DNA from: CAZXMB01 sp964641715
GTDB lineage: Bacteria; Desulfobacterota; BSN033; UBA1163
Direction: 5' to 3'
DNA length: 19,800 nt
Assembly (NCBI GenBank): GCA_964641715.1
Contig: CAZXMB010000042.1
Coordinates: 1-19,800, forward strand
Numbering within the stretch: the stretch's first letter is position 1; every line of letters begins with the position of its first letter. A program made the translations under genes and the position numbers. The notes below the pieces were generated by a model, which worked only from the letters and a program-made list of their open reading frames with translations, had not been told where the DNA came from and ran no database searches. Below, one piece after another: positions 7,341-15,434 of this stretch.

Positions 7341-8740
7341 TTACGTTGGGAGTTCGACCTCACCCTTCAACCAGGGGTGTCCAGATTTTTCTAAAAATGC
7401 GNNNNNNNNNNNNNNNNNNNNNNNNNNNNNNNNNNNNNNNNNNNNNNNNNNNNNNNNNNNNNNNNNNNNNNNNNNNNNNNNNNNNNNNNNNNNNNNNNNN
7501 NTGGGAGTTCGACCTCACCCTTCAACCAGGGGTGTCCAGATTTTTCTAAAAATGCGGTCAGCTCATCGGGGTTTTTGGCATCGTCTTCTGTGGCAATCTT
7601 GTCATATAGCCCCTTGGCCTCGAGGACCTCTTTAAACCTCTCCTTGATCTCCTTGGGCATCCAGACGATCCTGGCCAGTCCGCCATCCGCCTGAATGAAT
7701 TTCGGTGACCTCAGTTGCTCCAGCCCCGTTCCGAGTCTGCCTTCAATCTGTTTTCCTCCAGAGGTCTCACCCGCCATGCGTGAAAAGGTCATCCCGATCA
7801 CGGTTTCTCCTTTGTACTCCCTGTTCACGATACCGAAGGCATCCACTTCAGGGATATAGAAGACGATCGCCTGGAAGCAGCCGCAGGAGGTATGGGGGTG
7901 TTCAAAAGCGCTATAGAGATAGACGCGATCATAGGTCCCCAGAGATTTCTCTGCGACGACTTTGTTGACCCCTTCATATTCCCCTTTGGCAGGATCGACG
8001 AGATTACCTTTTTCGATGGCGAAGATAGGCCCTTCGGGATCGATCTTGGCAGCCGCCCGGCCATCAAACCAGTTAATGGCTCCGCAATTTGCAATCCTGT
8101 TGGGTGCAATGACCGAACAGTGGGTGGGGGCAAAGCTCTGGCACAGAACACAGCCGTAGAAGGTATCCACATCCTCATCCTTGAGCTGTCTTGCCCTCTC
8201 ATCTCTGGCTGCATATCTCTTTAAGGCCTCCGGGAGGAGTTCTTCCACCTTCTTGGGATCCGTAATGATCGTGGTCTGGATCTTCTCGATGATCGGCATC
8301 TCCGAGGTGAAGAGGAAGTTGAAGATTTCACCCAGCTCTTTTAAAGAGGTGAAGCCCTTTTTATAGGCATCCGTACTCAACCTGATCCACATGTCCTGCC
8401 TCTGGTTCATATGATACCAGCCCTGAATAAAGTTGAGGTACATATGGATCTTTCTTTCGATGATGGCCTCTGCATCCTTATCCAGATCAGAACCTGCCAC
8501 ATCAATCAGGATGGCAATAGGGTAGGTCCCTCCCTTATCCTTCTCCGGATCATAGGGGGTCAATTCGCTCAGGTCAGGGCCGATGATCTCCACCTTTTCG
8601 TTCTCTATTTCATCGGGGCCCCTTACGGTAGCCAGCTCAAACTTATGCCCCACCTTTGGTCCTCCGAATTCGATGTAGAGATTCTCCTTCCTGATGACTT
8701 CGCCTTCGTATTGGGGTCCAATGTCCGCATGAAACTCCAT
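7341..8740 (-). CDS. acsB: Acetyl-CoA synthase beta subunit, short (CdhC-like), interrupted by an assembly gap
   Basis: The catalytic ACS subunit that condenses the corrinoid methyl group, CO and CoA. Collapsing the artefactual gap (155 bp) leaves 1245 nt, an intact 414-residue frame ending at TAA 7341-7343. The A-cluster ligands lie in C197-x2-C200...C219 (GCVLCQSFAPTH region) and the distal-nickel C286-G-C288. Moorella-type AcsB is about 730 residues with an N-terminal CODH-docking domain; here that domain is missing, as in archaeal CdhC. The third cluster cysteine is one residue earlier than usual (C208, then Ser209), giving Cx2Cx7Cx10C instead of Cx2Cx8Cx9C. AAAGGAG precedes the ATG. The gene follows cdhB directly. 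Confidence 0.95.
7347..7556. other. Assembly gap (100 N, 7402-7501) flanked by an identical 55-bp overlap
   Basis: This is the same signature as the first gap: 7347-7401 equals 7502-7556 exactly, with 100 N between. The gap falls within the last 20 codons of the ACS gene. Merging the duplicated ends restores the reading frame to a natural TAA stop at 7341-7343, so the gene is not truncated. Confidence 0.95.
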
Positions 8741-8765
8741 CTTTACTCTCCTTTCGTAGGATAAT

Positions 8766-9323
8766 TTATTCTTTCTTCAGATTTTCGATTAAGCCTTCCA
8801 AGAAGGCCTTCCACTGCTCATCTTTTCTGAGATTGGGAAGGGAAAAATCGGCATGGGGATAATAGTATTTGCAAAGGGTCATGGTCTTCAGATGGGGGGC
8901 AAAATGCTTGAGTACAGAAAGCCCCTGTTCTCCAAGATCGGTTCTGAAACCGAAGAACATGACAAGACCGTGATTCCCCTCTTTTCTCACACCCTTCCAC
9001 TGCGGGTCCTTCAGGGCATTGATGATCTCCACAAGGTCATAGACGCTGTCAGGTTTTACCCCCAGCTCCACCATCTTCGATTTGACGGTTGCGGTGGCAC
9101 AGGTGGGGATATTCTTGATCTTTGCAATGTCCAGCGCATATTCGAGGAGCAATCTTTCGCCCAGGGTAATCTTCAGCAAACGTGGACCGAGAACCAGGAG
9201 GGGTCGCTCCGCCTTGGTGATCAGTTTGGCATATTCTGCCGGATCTTCGACCAGCCTTGCTGTTCTCGTCCCCGTAAGGATATTGACTCGATGATAGGGC
9301 AATAATGGGGCTAATTGACTCAT
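8766..9323 (-). CDS. cdhB: CODH/ACS complex epsilon subunit
   Basis: A 185-residue CdhB protein with a DHS-like/Rossmann-type fold: an ERPLLVLGPRLLK strand-turn near 39-51, and VMFFGFRTDLGEQGLSVLKHF followed by LKTMTLCKYYYPHADFSLPNL towards the C-terminus. In methanogens CdhB binds CdhA in an alpha2-epsilon2 CO dehydrogenase and is thought to assist electron transfer. It is not part of the Moorella-type bacterial enzyme. It is encoded directly after cdhA (16-bp spacer) with AGGAGG eight bases before the ATG, and before the ACS subunit. Its presence is one of the clearest signs that this CODH/ACS is of the archaeal type. Confidence 0.93.
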   Translation of the reverse strand: MSQLAPLLPYHRVNILTGTRTARLVEDPAEYAKLITKAERPLLVLGPRLLKITLGERLLLEYALDIAKIKNIPTCATATVKSKMVELGVKPDSVYDLVEIINALKDPQWKGVRKEGNHGLVMFFGFRTDLGEQGLSVLKHFAPHLKTMTLCKYYYPHADFSLPNLRKDEQWKAFLEGLIENLKKE

Positions 9324-9339
9324 CTCTTCATCCTCCTTC

Positions 9340-11646
9340 TTAATGTATGACTGAGTCCACCGGAACCTTGGTGGGATATGTTCCGATCAGGGTGGGAAGC
9401 CCGACCGGCTCTTTGGGTTTCCATCCGATCTGGGTGAGATAGGCCTTAACCTCCTTTTTATACACAAGAGGAATATCGGCATCCCTTCTCACATAAAGGG
9501 GAAGATCTTCCGGCAGGCCTCCTCCCATATACTTCTTGTAAAGAGAGATATAATGATTCAGCTTGATCCCTCTTCCCTGAGGCGTATCATTCTTTCGGAT
9601 GCAGAGTTTCGGGATCATCACCATGGCCTTCTCTTTTGTCTCGCAGACATAGGCCAGGTGCTCGGGTGAGGGCTCACTGGTTTCCACAATCTGCTTCTTT
9701 CGTGCGTCCATGACCTTCCATTCATCTTCTTCCTTCCTCGAGAGGTAGAGCCTCCGGTATTTTGAAGAGTGAGGCCCGAGGATGACCGGAACTCCTAATC
9801 GGTTAAAGCCTGTACCGATGGAGGCCGCTTTCTGAGAATAGGCTCCCCAGGCTACCCCCACCGCTCCAACACGGTTGAGCACATAATCGGCCATAACTTC
9901 ATAATTGGCCCTCAAAGGCAGGGCGGCAAAGATATTAGCAATCTTAATCGCGGCTCCAGAGATGTGGCTGTTGGCCACACAGGAGCCCACATTAACCACT
10001 CCCCCTGCATCGAAATCAGGAGGATACTTCTCATAGACCGTCTTCCCGTCCGCATCCTTCCACATCCCGACCGCCATAGCGGTACACCCCGAAACGACCA
10101 CGATGTACTTTCGACGGGCAAACTCATCAACCATTTCGGCAAGGTCCCGGATGTCAGGGAAGTTGGAACAGCCCACCAAAGCCACCACTCCGGGAATGGT
10201 TCCAAGAGTAATCGGGGCCCCCACTGTCCTGATCTCGGTATCCATGATCGGACCGCGTCCAGCTCTTATCTTCCAGGTCTCTTTGCTTGCCCCTACCTGC
10301 ATGATCTTAAAGATCGGGATCTTTCGAGGGCATTCCTCCTCGCATTTGCCACAGCCAACGCAAAGGTTGAATATCTCTCTGATGACCTCGTAATTGCCTT
10401 TGGCTACCTCACTGATACCTCTCCCAATCTCAAACAGGTTGGGACAGGCTGTCTCACACATGCCGCAGAGGCTACATTTCTTGGACATCTCCGTTGCCTC
10501 CTGCTCGGTGATCCATCCCTTTCTTCTCTGCGGGGCAACGGCCATGGCAACCTTTACCGCCACTTCGGCAGCCTTTTTGGGGTCGAGGATGGCAAAATGC
10601 TTCTTCTCTTCCACCATCTTCTTCACGATCTCATCGGTATCCATCTCAGTTGCATCTTCCAGGCCGTACATTACTTTATCAATGGAAGCAATGAGGGCTG
10701 AGCCGGCCTTGGTTGCTTCCTGGGGCATATCGGTCCGGATGCATTGCTCGTCCGTCATAATGACATCCGCAATGCCACTCCTTACATAGAAGAGCTGACG
10801 AGAGAAAGGACCGATTACCTTGGCTCTCGAATAGTACCGAGTGGTTTCTAGGGCCGTGCAACAGACCCCACATAATTCAACTTTGTCATAGAGGTTATTT
10901 TCTTGCAGGTAATCCACCACCACGGTCGAAGTCGCGGGGTTATGCCCGATAAAACAGATGATGGGTTTGGTTTTGTCAACGGAGTCCCATCCGAGGTCTA
11001 CCAGAGGCGTATTGGCGACAGAAGTAGGATAATTGAATCCCACGATCTGAGCGATATCCGCCACTTCCATACCTACATGATCAAGCATACCCGCGTGCAA
11101 CGACTTTGATTCATAATCGAGGCAACTTCCTTCCTGTCCCATTGCCGAGGAATCGAGGAGATGAGTGACCTCTTTGTAAACATATTCAATCGCAATCTTC
11201 AAATCTCCCAAAGTCTCTGGTTTTAAACCGAGAACTGTTCTGATATTGGGTGCCTCCAGGTCAATGGAAGTACCCAGGTCGATCTTCTTATCCGGGCCAT
11301 ATTTCTCAATCAGGACTTCCAGGATATGGCCTGCATGGGAGGCATGGGCTGAAGCTCCCATGAGGCAGGCCAGAAGAACAAATCTTGCCTGCTGGGTGCT
11401 TATGTCGATTCCGCATGCACCCCTCCGATCCTCTGTCAGGTCACATTTACCATAGGTACAAAAACAGCAAAGGTCACAAAACGGGGCGTACCACGGCTTA
11501 TAAGTTTGGAGAAGTTTCATGTCCCAGTTTCTGAGATCAGGGATTTCAGGCATCGGAGTATGCCCGATGGGTTCCCAGGGGATTTCGGCCTTGATCCTTT
11601 CATGAACCTCTTTTAATTTTTTTGTCAGCTCCTTTATTTCTGCCAT
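9340..11646 (-). CDS. cdhA: CODH/ACS alpha subunit, archaeal-type nickel CO dehydrogenase
   Basis: A 768-residue CdhA catalysing reversible CO2/CO conversion. The N-terminus has the B/D-cluster cysteines (C57, C60, C61, C63, C68, C78) with the RRGACGID motif. C-cluster candidates are H235, C259, C493, C521 and C556 (VGSC). Two ferredoxin [4Fe-4S] motifs are inserted at C391-C401 (CSLCGMCETACP) and C429-C439 (CVGCGKCEEECP). This insertion and the length (archaeal CdhA about 780-810) mark the archaeal alpha subunit rather than bacterial AcsA/CooS of about 640-670 residues. GGGAGGT precedes the ATG by 10 nt. It sits between acsD and cdhB. No broken motif was found. Confidence 0.96.
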   Translation of the reverse strand: MAEIKELTKKLKEVHERIKAEIPWEPIGHTPMPEIPDLRNWDMKLLQTYKPWYAPFCDLCCFCTYGKCDLTEDRRGACGIDISTQQARFVLLACLMGASAHASHAGHILEVLIEKYGPDKKIDLGTSIDLEAPNIRTVLGLKPETLGDLKIAIEYVYKEVTHLLDSSAMGQEGSCLDYESKSLHAGMLDHVGMEVADIAQIVGFNYPTSVANTPLVDLGWDSVDKTKPIICFIGHNPATSTVVVDYLQENNLYDKVELCGVCCTALETTRYYSRAKVIGPFSRQLFYVRSGIADVIMTDEQCIRTDMPQEATKAGSALIASIDKVMYGLEDATEMDTDEIVKKMVEEKKHFAILDPKKAAEVAVKVAMAVAPQRRKGWITEQEATEMSKKCSLCGMCETACPNLFEIGRGISEVAKGNYEVIREIFNLCVGCGKCEEECPRKIPIFKIMQVGASKETWKIRAGRGPIMDTEIRTVGAPITLGTIPGVVALVGCSNFPDIRDLAEMVDEFARRKYIVVVSGCTAMAVGMWKDADGKTVYEKYPPDFDAGGVVNVGSCVANSHISGAAIKIANIFAALPLRANYEVMADYVLNRVGAVGVAWGAYSQKAASIGTGFNRLGVPVILGPHSSKYRRLYLSRKEEDEWKVMDARKKQIVETSEPSPEHLAYVCETKEKAMVMIPKLCIRKNDTPQGRGIKLNHYISLYKKYMGGGLPEDLPLYVRRDADIPLVYKKEVKAYLTQIGWKPKEPVGLPTLIGTYPTKVPVDSVIH

Positions 11647-11653
11647 TTGAGAT

Positions 11654-12556
11654 TTACCTCCCTATGGTCTCTTTGACTGATTTGAGTGTCTCGGGGTGTC
11701 TTAGGACAAGGATGTTTGCCCCGGCCAGGTAAAGGGATAGGGCAGTCATTCCCTCCCAGAGCAACCCCTGGGTTCTGTTTTCTTTGGCCTGTTTGGTCTT
11801 CCAGCATTCATCGCCGAGATTGGCAATGATGGGCATCATCGTCATGCTGTCCTTCGTGATCACCCCGATCTGTTTCACCCGCTCGATCAGGGAAAAGCTG
11901 TATTCGATGCCATAGCCCAGGGCGGAGGAAAGGGGGTCAATGATCACCCTCTCCGGAGGAAGGAATTTGCAGAGCTTGACATTGAGCTCTTTGAGGAGAT
12001 TGATATCCAGCGGGCTCTGGGCAATCGCCACATGCCCGTTGTCCAATATCGCCTTGCCGACCACCTCATAGTTTTCCTTCTGGACCGGGCCGATTAAAAG
12101 GTTCTCGCCCGCGCATACCTGGGCAACTTTTGGAAGGACCTCCGTATCCTTCTTCTCATCCCCTGAGCCGTAAACGATCAGGGGCTTTTTGACCTGGGCC
12201 AGCATCCGCTTGACCAATTCTGCCGCTTTGTCTGCAGAGCTGTCCTTCTCCGAAGGATCCGTACTGATCAGTGTGAGGCAGATCGCATCGACACCGAACC
12301 CCTCGCATTTCTTGGCCCATTGAATCGGGTCGGAGATCGTATTTCCGAAGGGTTCGATGAGGTGGGCGGTCTTATCCGCGGGCTCCATATCGAGCACCTC
12401 CAGGGCAAATTTTGGCGGATTGGGCAAAGTTCCCTCATCGAAGAGATGAAGGGGAAGGATATTCTCCCCCCCGACCTTCATGCTCTTCTCTCCTTTTCCA
12501 ATGGTTACCTCTCTCACCATTCCTTTGTAAGCTTCTTTTGGCGGTTTATATTGCAT
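11654..12556 (-). CDS. acsD: Corrinoid/iron-sulfur protein small (delta) subunit of CODH/ACS
   Basis: A 300-residue AcsD/CdhD TIM-barrel protein. Typical stretches are KVGGENILPLHLFDEG (27-42), a block around FALEVLDM, and RVIIDPLSSALGYGIEYSFSL in the second half. It pairs with AcsC to form the corrinoid/iron-sulfur protein and contributes to corrinoid binding at the interface. At 300 residues it is close to the bacterial AcsD length and shorter than methanogen CdhD, which is usually above 400. AGGAGGT stands six bases before the ATG. The preceding spacer to acsE (12557-12625) is very AT-rich, unlike the rest of the operon. Confidence 0.96.
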   Translation of the reverse strand: MQYKPPKEAYKGMVREVTIGKGEKSMKVGGENILPLHLFDEGTLPNPPKFALEVLDMEPADKTAHLIEPFGNTISDPIQWAKKCEGFGVDAICLTLISTDPSEKDSSADKAAELVKRMLAQVKKPLIVYGSGDEKKDTEVLPKVAQVCAGENLLIGPVQKENYEVVGKAILDNGHVAIAQSPLDINLLKELNVKLCKFLPPERVIIDPLSSALGYGIEYSFSLIERVKQIGVITKDSMTMMPIIANLGDECWKTKQAKENRTQGLLWEGMTALSLYLAGANILVLRHPETLKSVKETIGR

Positions 12557-12578
12557 CTTTTACCTCCTAATAATAATT

Positions 12579-12603
12579 ATTAAATAAAAAATATTTTTTT
12601 CAA
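12579..12603 (-). promoter_or_regulatory. Possible internal promoter in AT-rich acsE-acsD spacer
   Basis: On the minus strand a TTGAAA (12598-12603) is followed 15-18 bp later by AT-rich hexamers (TAATAA or TAATTA) that could act as a -10 element. The 69-bp spacer is strikingly AT-rich beside its neighbours. AT-richness alone can produce such matches, so this is only a candidate for separate transcription of the acsD-cdhA-cdhB-acsB block. Confidence 0.25.
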
Positions 12604-12625
12604 TATGGATTGAATTTTTTCCTCA

Positions 12626-13513
12626 TCAGACTTCCAGCCACGCATCGGAATAAAGGGATTGGGCCATCAGGATCCTTGCCGTCTTCACATAGGCGACCTC
12701 CTTCTGGGATAAAGAGGAGAGGTCGATTTCCTCGCCATCCATAGCCCTGTAGATCAGGTCGGTGATTTGAGGAAGCTCTCCTTTCACGAAGGCCATCAGC
12801 TCTTCATCGAGGGGGTCGGCAATGGCCGAATAGAGACCGTTTCTCGCAAGCATCACCAGATAAGTGCGGTTCAGGATCGGTCTCAGGTGAGCCGGGACTC
12901 CGTTGGAGACATTGGAGAGCCCGACGGTCGATTTTACACCCGGAAGAACATCCTGAAGGATCTTGATAAACTCCAGATTCCCTACAGCGATCTTTTGACC
13001 TTCTCCAGCCGTGCTCACCGGAAGGATGATGGGATCCACCCAGATATCCTCATTCGGTATCCCGAGATCATTGGCATGGGAAACCGTCTCCATGATGCTC
13101 TCTATCTTCGATTCCACCTCCGGAGGCATTCCCTTATCGGTCATCACCGAGATGACCACATTGCAGTGATATTTTTTAGCCAGCGGAAGCATCTGCGCCT
13201 TTGAGTCGGTCTTTCCGGAAGCGGAGTTCAGAATGGCCCTTTTTTTACAGTACTTCAATCCTGCCTCCATGGCCACGGGGTTCATGGTATCGATGGAAAG
13301 CGGTAAATCGGTGGCCTCCTGAACGCAGTTGACCAGCCATTTCATGGTCTCCTCAGTATCTTTTTTCATCGGTCCCACATTCACGTCGATATAATGGGCT
13401 CCGGACTGAGTCTGTTCCCTTGCCAGACCCTGGATCACTTTTTCATTCCTCTCTCGAATGGCTACGGATACATCCTTCGCAATCACATGGATATTTTCGC
13501 CGATGATAATCAT
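12626..13513 (-). CDS. acsE: Methyltetrahydrofolate:corrinoid/iron-sulfur protein methyltransferase
   Basis: A 295-residue pterin-binding TIM barrel that moves the N5-methyl group of methyl-tetrahydrofolate to Co(I) of AcsCD. Residues corresponding to those known in Moorella MeTr are in place: D75 (SIDTMN), N96 (ILNS), D160 (WVDPI) and the Asn of VGLSNVSNG (N201). The GAHYIDVNVG start of the pterin-binding domain is at 38-47. An AGGAGG ribosome site eight bases before the ATG lies inside the end of the NuoG-like gene, with 3 nt between stop and start. It links the folate methyl branch to the carbonyl branch. Confidence 0.96.
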   Translation of the reverse strand: MIIIGENIHVIAKDVSVAIRERNEKVIQGLAREQTQSGAHYIDVNVGPMKKDTEETMKWLVNCVQEATDLPLSIDTMNPVAMEAGLKYCKKRAILNSASGKTDSKAQMLPLAKKYHCNVVISVMTDKGMPPEVESKIESIMETVSHANDLGIPNEDIWVDPIILPVSTAGEGQKIAVGNLEFIKILQDVLPGVKSTVGLSNVSNGVPAHLRPILNRTYLVMLARNGLYSAIADPLDEELMAFVKGELPQITDLIYRAMDGEEIDLSSLSQKEVAYVKTARILMAQSLYSDAWLEV

Positions 13514-13516
13514 GAT

Positions 13517-14197
13517 TCATCCTCCTATTTCATGAATTCTGTTTTTGTTCATCTGTTTGGTCCTTGCCCCGAAAGCACCCACCGGGCAGATCTCCACCAG
13601 TTCGATTCGGTCCCTGCATTCCGACAATCCAACGGGTTCATTATCAAAGGTGGTGACCCATCTTTGGAAGCCCCGATAAGCGAAACCGATGGTGCCTATC
13701 CCCATCTTCTCATGACAGAGCCAGACACACCGGCCGCAGAATACGCATTTGTTGGGGTCGTAGATGAAAACAGGGCTCGTCTCATCAGTGGGCAGATCCC
13801 TTAAAAATTTCTTAAATCGCTTGGTGTTCAGCTTGATACTCAGATGTCTGGCAATCTTATGAAGCTCACATGAGCCCTTCTTCAGACAATGGGCACATTC
13901 CACCGGATGGTTACTCAGGATGAGCTCAAAGGCGGTCCGGGCAAGCCTCAGAGCCTTTGAGCCTCTGGTATGGACGACCATTCCTTCTTTCACCTTGATG
14001 GTGCAGGCGGTCGAAGGCAAGTTTTCCCCTTCCACCTCAACAAAACAGAGGCGGCAGGCTGCCAAAGGTTCTTCCTTTTCTCTGAGGGAACAGAGATTGG
14101 GGATATAGATGCCATGATCCAGGGCTACCCAGAGTAATGTTTCACCTTCGAAACATTCAACCTTTTTCCCATCGATGGATATTTGGATCGTTTTCAT
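13517..14197 (-). CDS. NuoG N-terminal/HoxU-like Fe-S electron-transfer protein
   Basis: A 226-residue protein matching the N-terminal Fe-S part of NuoG, HoxU or HydA without any catalytic domain. In order: a plant-type [2Fe-2S] ferredoxin (C36, C48, C51, C65), the His-Cys3 [4Fe-4S] site (H97, C101, C104, C110), then a ferredoxin-like pair. The first motif is complete (C151, C154, C157, C161). The second keeps only C194 and C204, with R197 and L200 where cysteines are expected, so probably one cluster (C151, C154, C157 with C204) remains. It likely relays electrons between the NuoEF-like NADH module and another partner. It lies between folD and acsE and has no clear ribosome site at its ATG. 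The physiological partner is unknown. Confidence 0.87.
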   Translation of the reverse strand: MKTIQISIDGKKVECFEGETLLWVALDHGIYIPNLCSLREKEEPLAACRLCFVEVEGENLPSTACTIKVKEGMVVHTRGSKALRLARTAFELILSNHPVECAHCLKKGSCELHKIARHLSIKLNTKRFKKFLRDLPTDETSPVFIYDPNKCVFCGRCVWLCHEKMGIGTIGFAYRGFQRWVTTFDNEPVGLSECRDRIELVEICPVGAFGARTKQMNKNRIHEIGG

Positions 14198-14346
14198 AGA
14201 GTATAAAAAATGCTTAGGTTTGAGGGTTAGGGCAAAGAAGCCAGTTTCGCTAAATAGGTTAAGTCATTTGTCTTTAAACCTTGGCCCTCATCCTTTGACC
14301 TTAGACCACACAGGCCTCTTAACCTTTGCCTATTCCCAATAATCAT

Positions 14347-15234
14347 TTAGCTGATCCCTGAATGAAGTTTGGCCGCTTTCACCGTGTTCATCATCAGCAT
14401 GGTGATGGTCATGGGTCCCACCCCGCCGGGAACAGGGGTGATGGCACCGGCCTTCTCCCTGACCGCATCGAAGTCCACATCTCCGCAGAGCTTGGCCTTT
14501 CCCTCGGGAGTCATCCCGATCCGGTTGACCCCAACATCGATGACCACTGCTCCTTCCTTCACCATCTCCGAAGTGATCGCCTTGGGTCTTCCGGCCGCCA
14601 CAATGAGGATGTCTGCCCTCCTGGTATGAAAGGCCATATCCTTCGTGCCGGTATGGCAGATCGTCACCGTGGCATTAGCCCCCTTCTGTTTCTGGAGGAG
14701 GATGTTGGCAATGGGTTTACCGACAATATTGGATCTTCCAACGACGACCACCTCAGCGCCATCGATCTTTGCACCGGTTCGAATGAGAAGTTGCTGGATC
14801 CCTGCCGGGGTGCAGGGGAGGTAATCCGCTTCTCCGATCATCAATTTCCCCACATTGACAGGATGAAACCCATCCACGTCTTTCCTCGGATCGATCGCAT
14901 AGAGGACTTTGGTCTCATTGATGTGTTTGGGAAGGGGCAATTGAACCAGGATGCCGTGGATTTTAGGGTCCTTATTATACTTCTCGACCAGTCGGAGGAG
15001 TTCCTCTTCGGTGATGGTGGCGGGCTGGTTGTCCTGAACCGAATAGAACCCCAGCTCCTTCGAGGTCTTCTGCTTTGCAGTGACGTAGCTGACAGAGGCA
15101 GGATTTTCACCCACCAGGATGGTCACCAGTCCCGGAACGGTATTGTATTTTGCTTTGAGTTGAGCCACTTCCTGTTTGAGTTCTTCTCGAATCTGTTGAG
15201 CAATTTCATTGCCATTGATTAATTTTGCCGCCAT
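14347..15234 (-). CDS. folD: Bifunctional methylene-THF dehydrogenase/methenyl-THF cyclohydrolase
   Basis: A 295-residue FolD catalysing 5,10-methenyl-THF formation from 10-formyl-THF and its reduction to methylene-THF, two middle steps of the methyl branch. The substrate motif VGENPASVSYVTAKQK (41-56) carries Y50 and the catalytic lysine region K54/K56. DVDGFHPVN, PCTPAG, the Rossmann VVVGRSNIVGKP and the TPVPGGVGPMT signature are all present. AGGAGGGG precedes the ATG. It is downstream of fhs, separated by a 200-bp spacer with a strong hairpin. The 149-bp spacer that follows (14198-14346) shows only weak inverted repeats and nothing I can assign. Confidence 0.97.
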   Translation of the reverse strand: MAAKLINGNEIAQQIREELKQEVAQLKAKYNTVPGLVTILVGENPASVSYVTAKQKTSKELGFYSVQDNQPATITEEELLRLVEKYNKDPKIHGILVQLPLPKHINETKVLYAIDPRKDVDGFHPVNVGKLMIGEADYLPCTPAGIQQLLIRTGAKIDGAEVVVVGRSNIVGKPIANILLQKQKGANATVTICHTGTKDMAFHTRRADILIVAAGRPKAITSEMVKEGAVVIDVGVNRIGMTPEGKAKLCGDVDFDAVREKAGAITPVPGGVGPMTITMLMMNTVKAAKLHSGIS

Positions 15235-15294
15235 TTCCTGTCCCCTCCTTCTTCTTTTTAGAATGAAACGGTGCCACGTGAGTTGAAAATAGAT

Positions 15295-15331
15295 GGCGGA
15301 GAAAAGAAGGTCGTCCCTTCTTTTCTCCGCC
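15295..15331 (-). terminator. Perfect 16-bp hairpin between fhs and folD
   Basis: GGCGGAGAAAAGAAGG (15295-15310) pairs perfectly with 15316-15331 across a 5-nt loop. It lies about 100 bp past the fhs stop and 60 bp before the folD start. The minus-strand tail reads ATCTATTTTCAAC, a weak U-tract, so it could be a partial terminator that lowers folD and downstream expression or a processing/stability stem. Confidence 0.55.
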
Positions 15332-15434
15332 TCTCATCCATTGTTTTGCATTCATTCGTGCATCTGTATCTATCTCTTACCTCAAAACCCATTCCCATTA
15401 TTTTAAATGGGGGTGACAACAGAGAGTTGGCTCT

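Noticed and set aside
7391..8740. acsB as a truncated pseudogene
   Set aside because: Collapsing the false duplication restores a 414-residue frame with a natural stop.
9964..10701. 245-codon plus-strand open frame
   Set aside because: It is antisense to cdhA, whose motifs are intact over the same bases; the protein has no recognisable domain.
14198..14346. Hairpin or terminator between folD and the NuoG-like gene
   Set aside because: Only an 8-bp inverted repeat 55 nt apart and poorly matching longer arms were found.
14362..15222. 286-codon plus-strand open frame covering nearly all of folD
   Set aside because: It is a mirror frame of folD, rich in His, Asp and Gly from complementing codons, with no domain.
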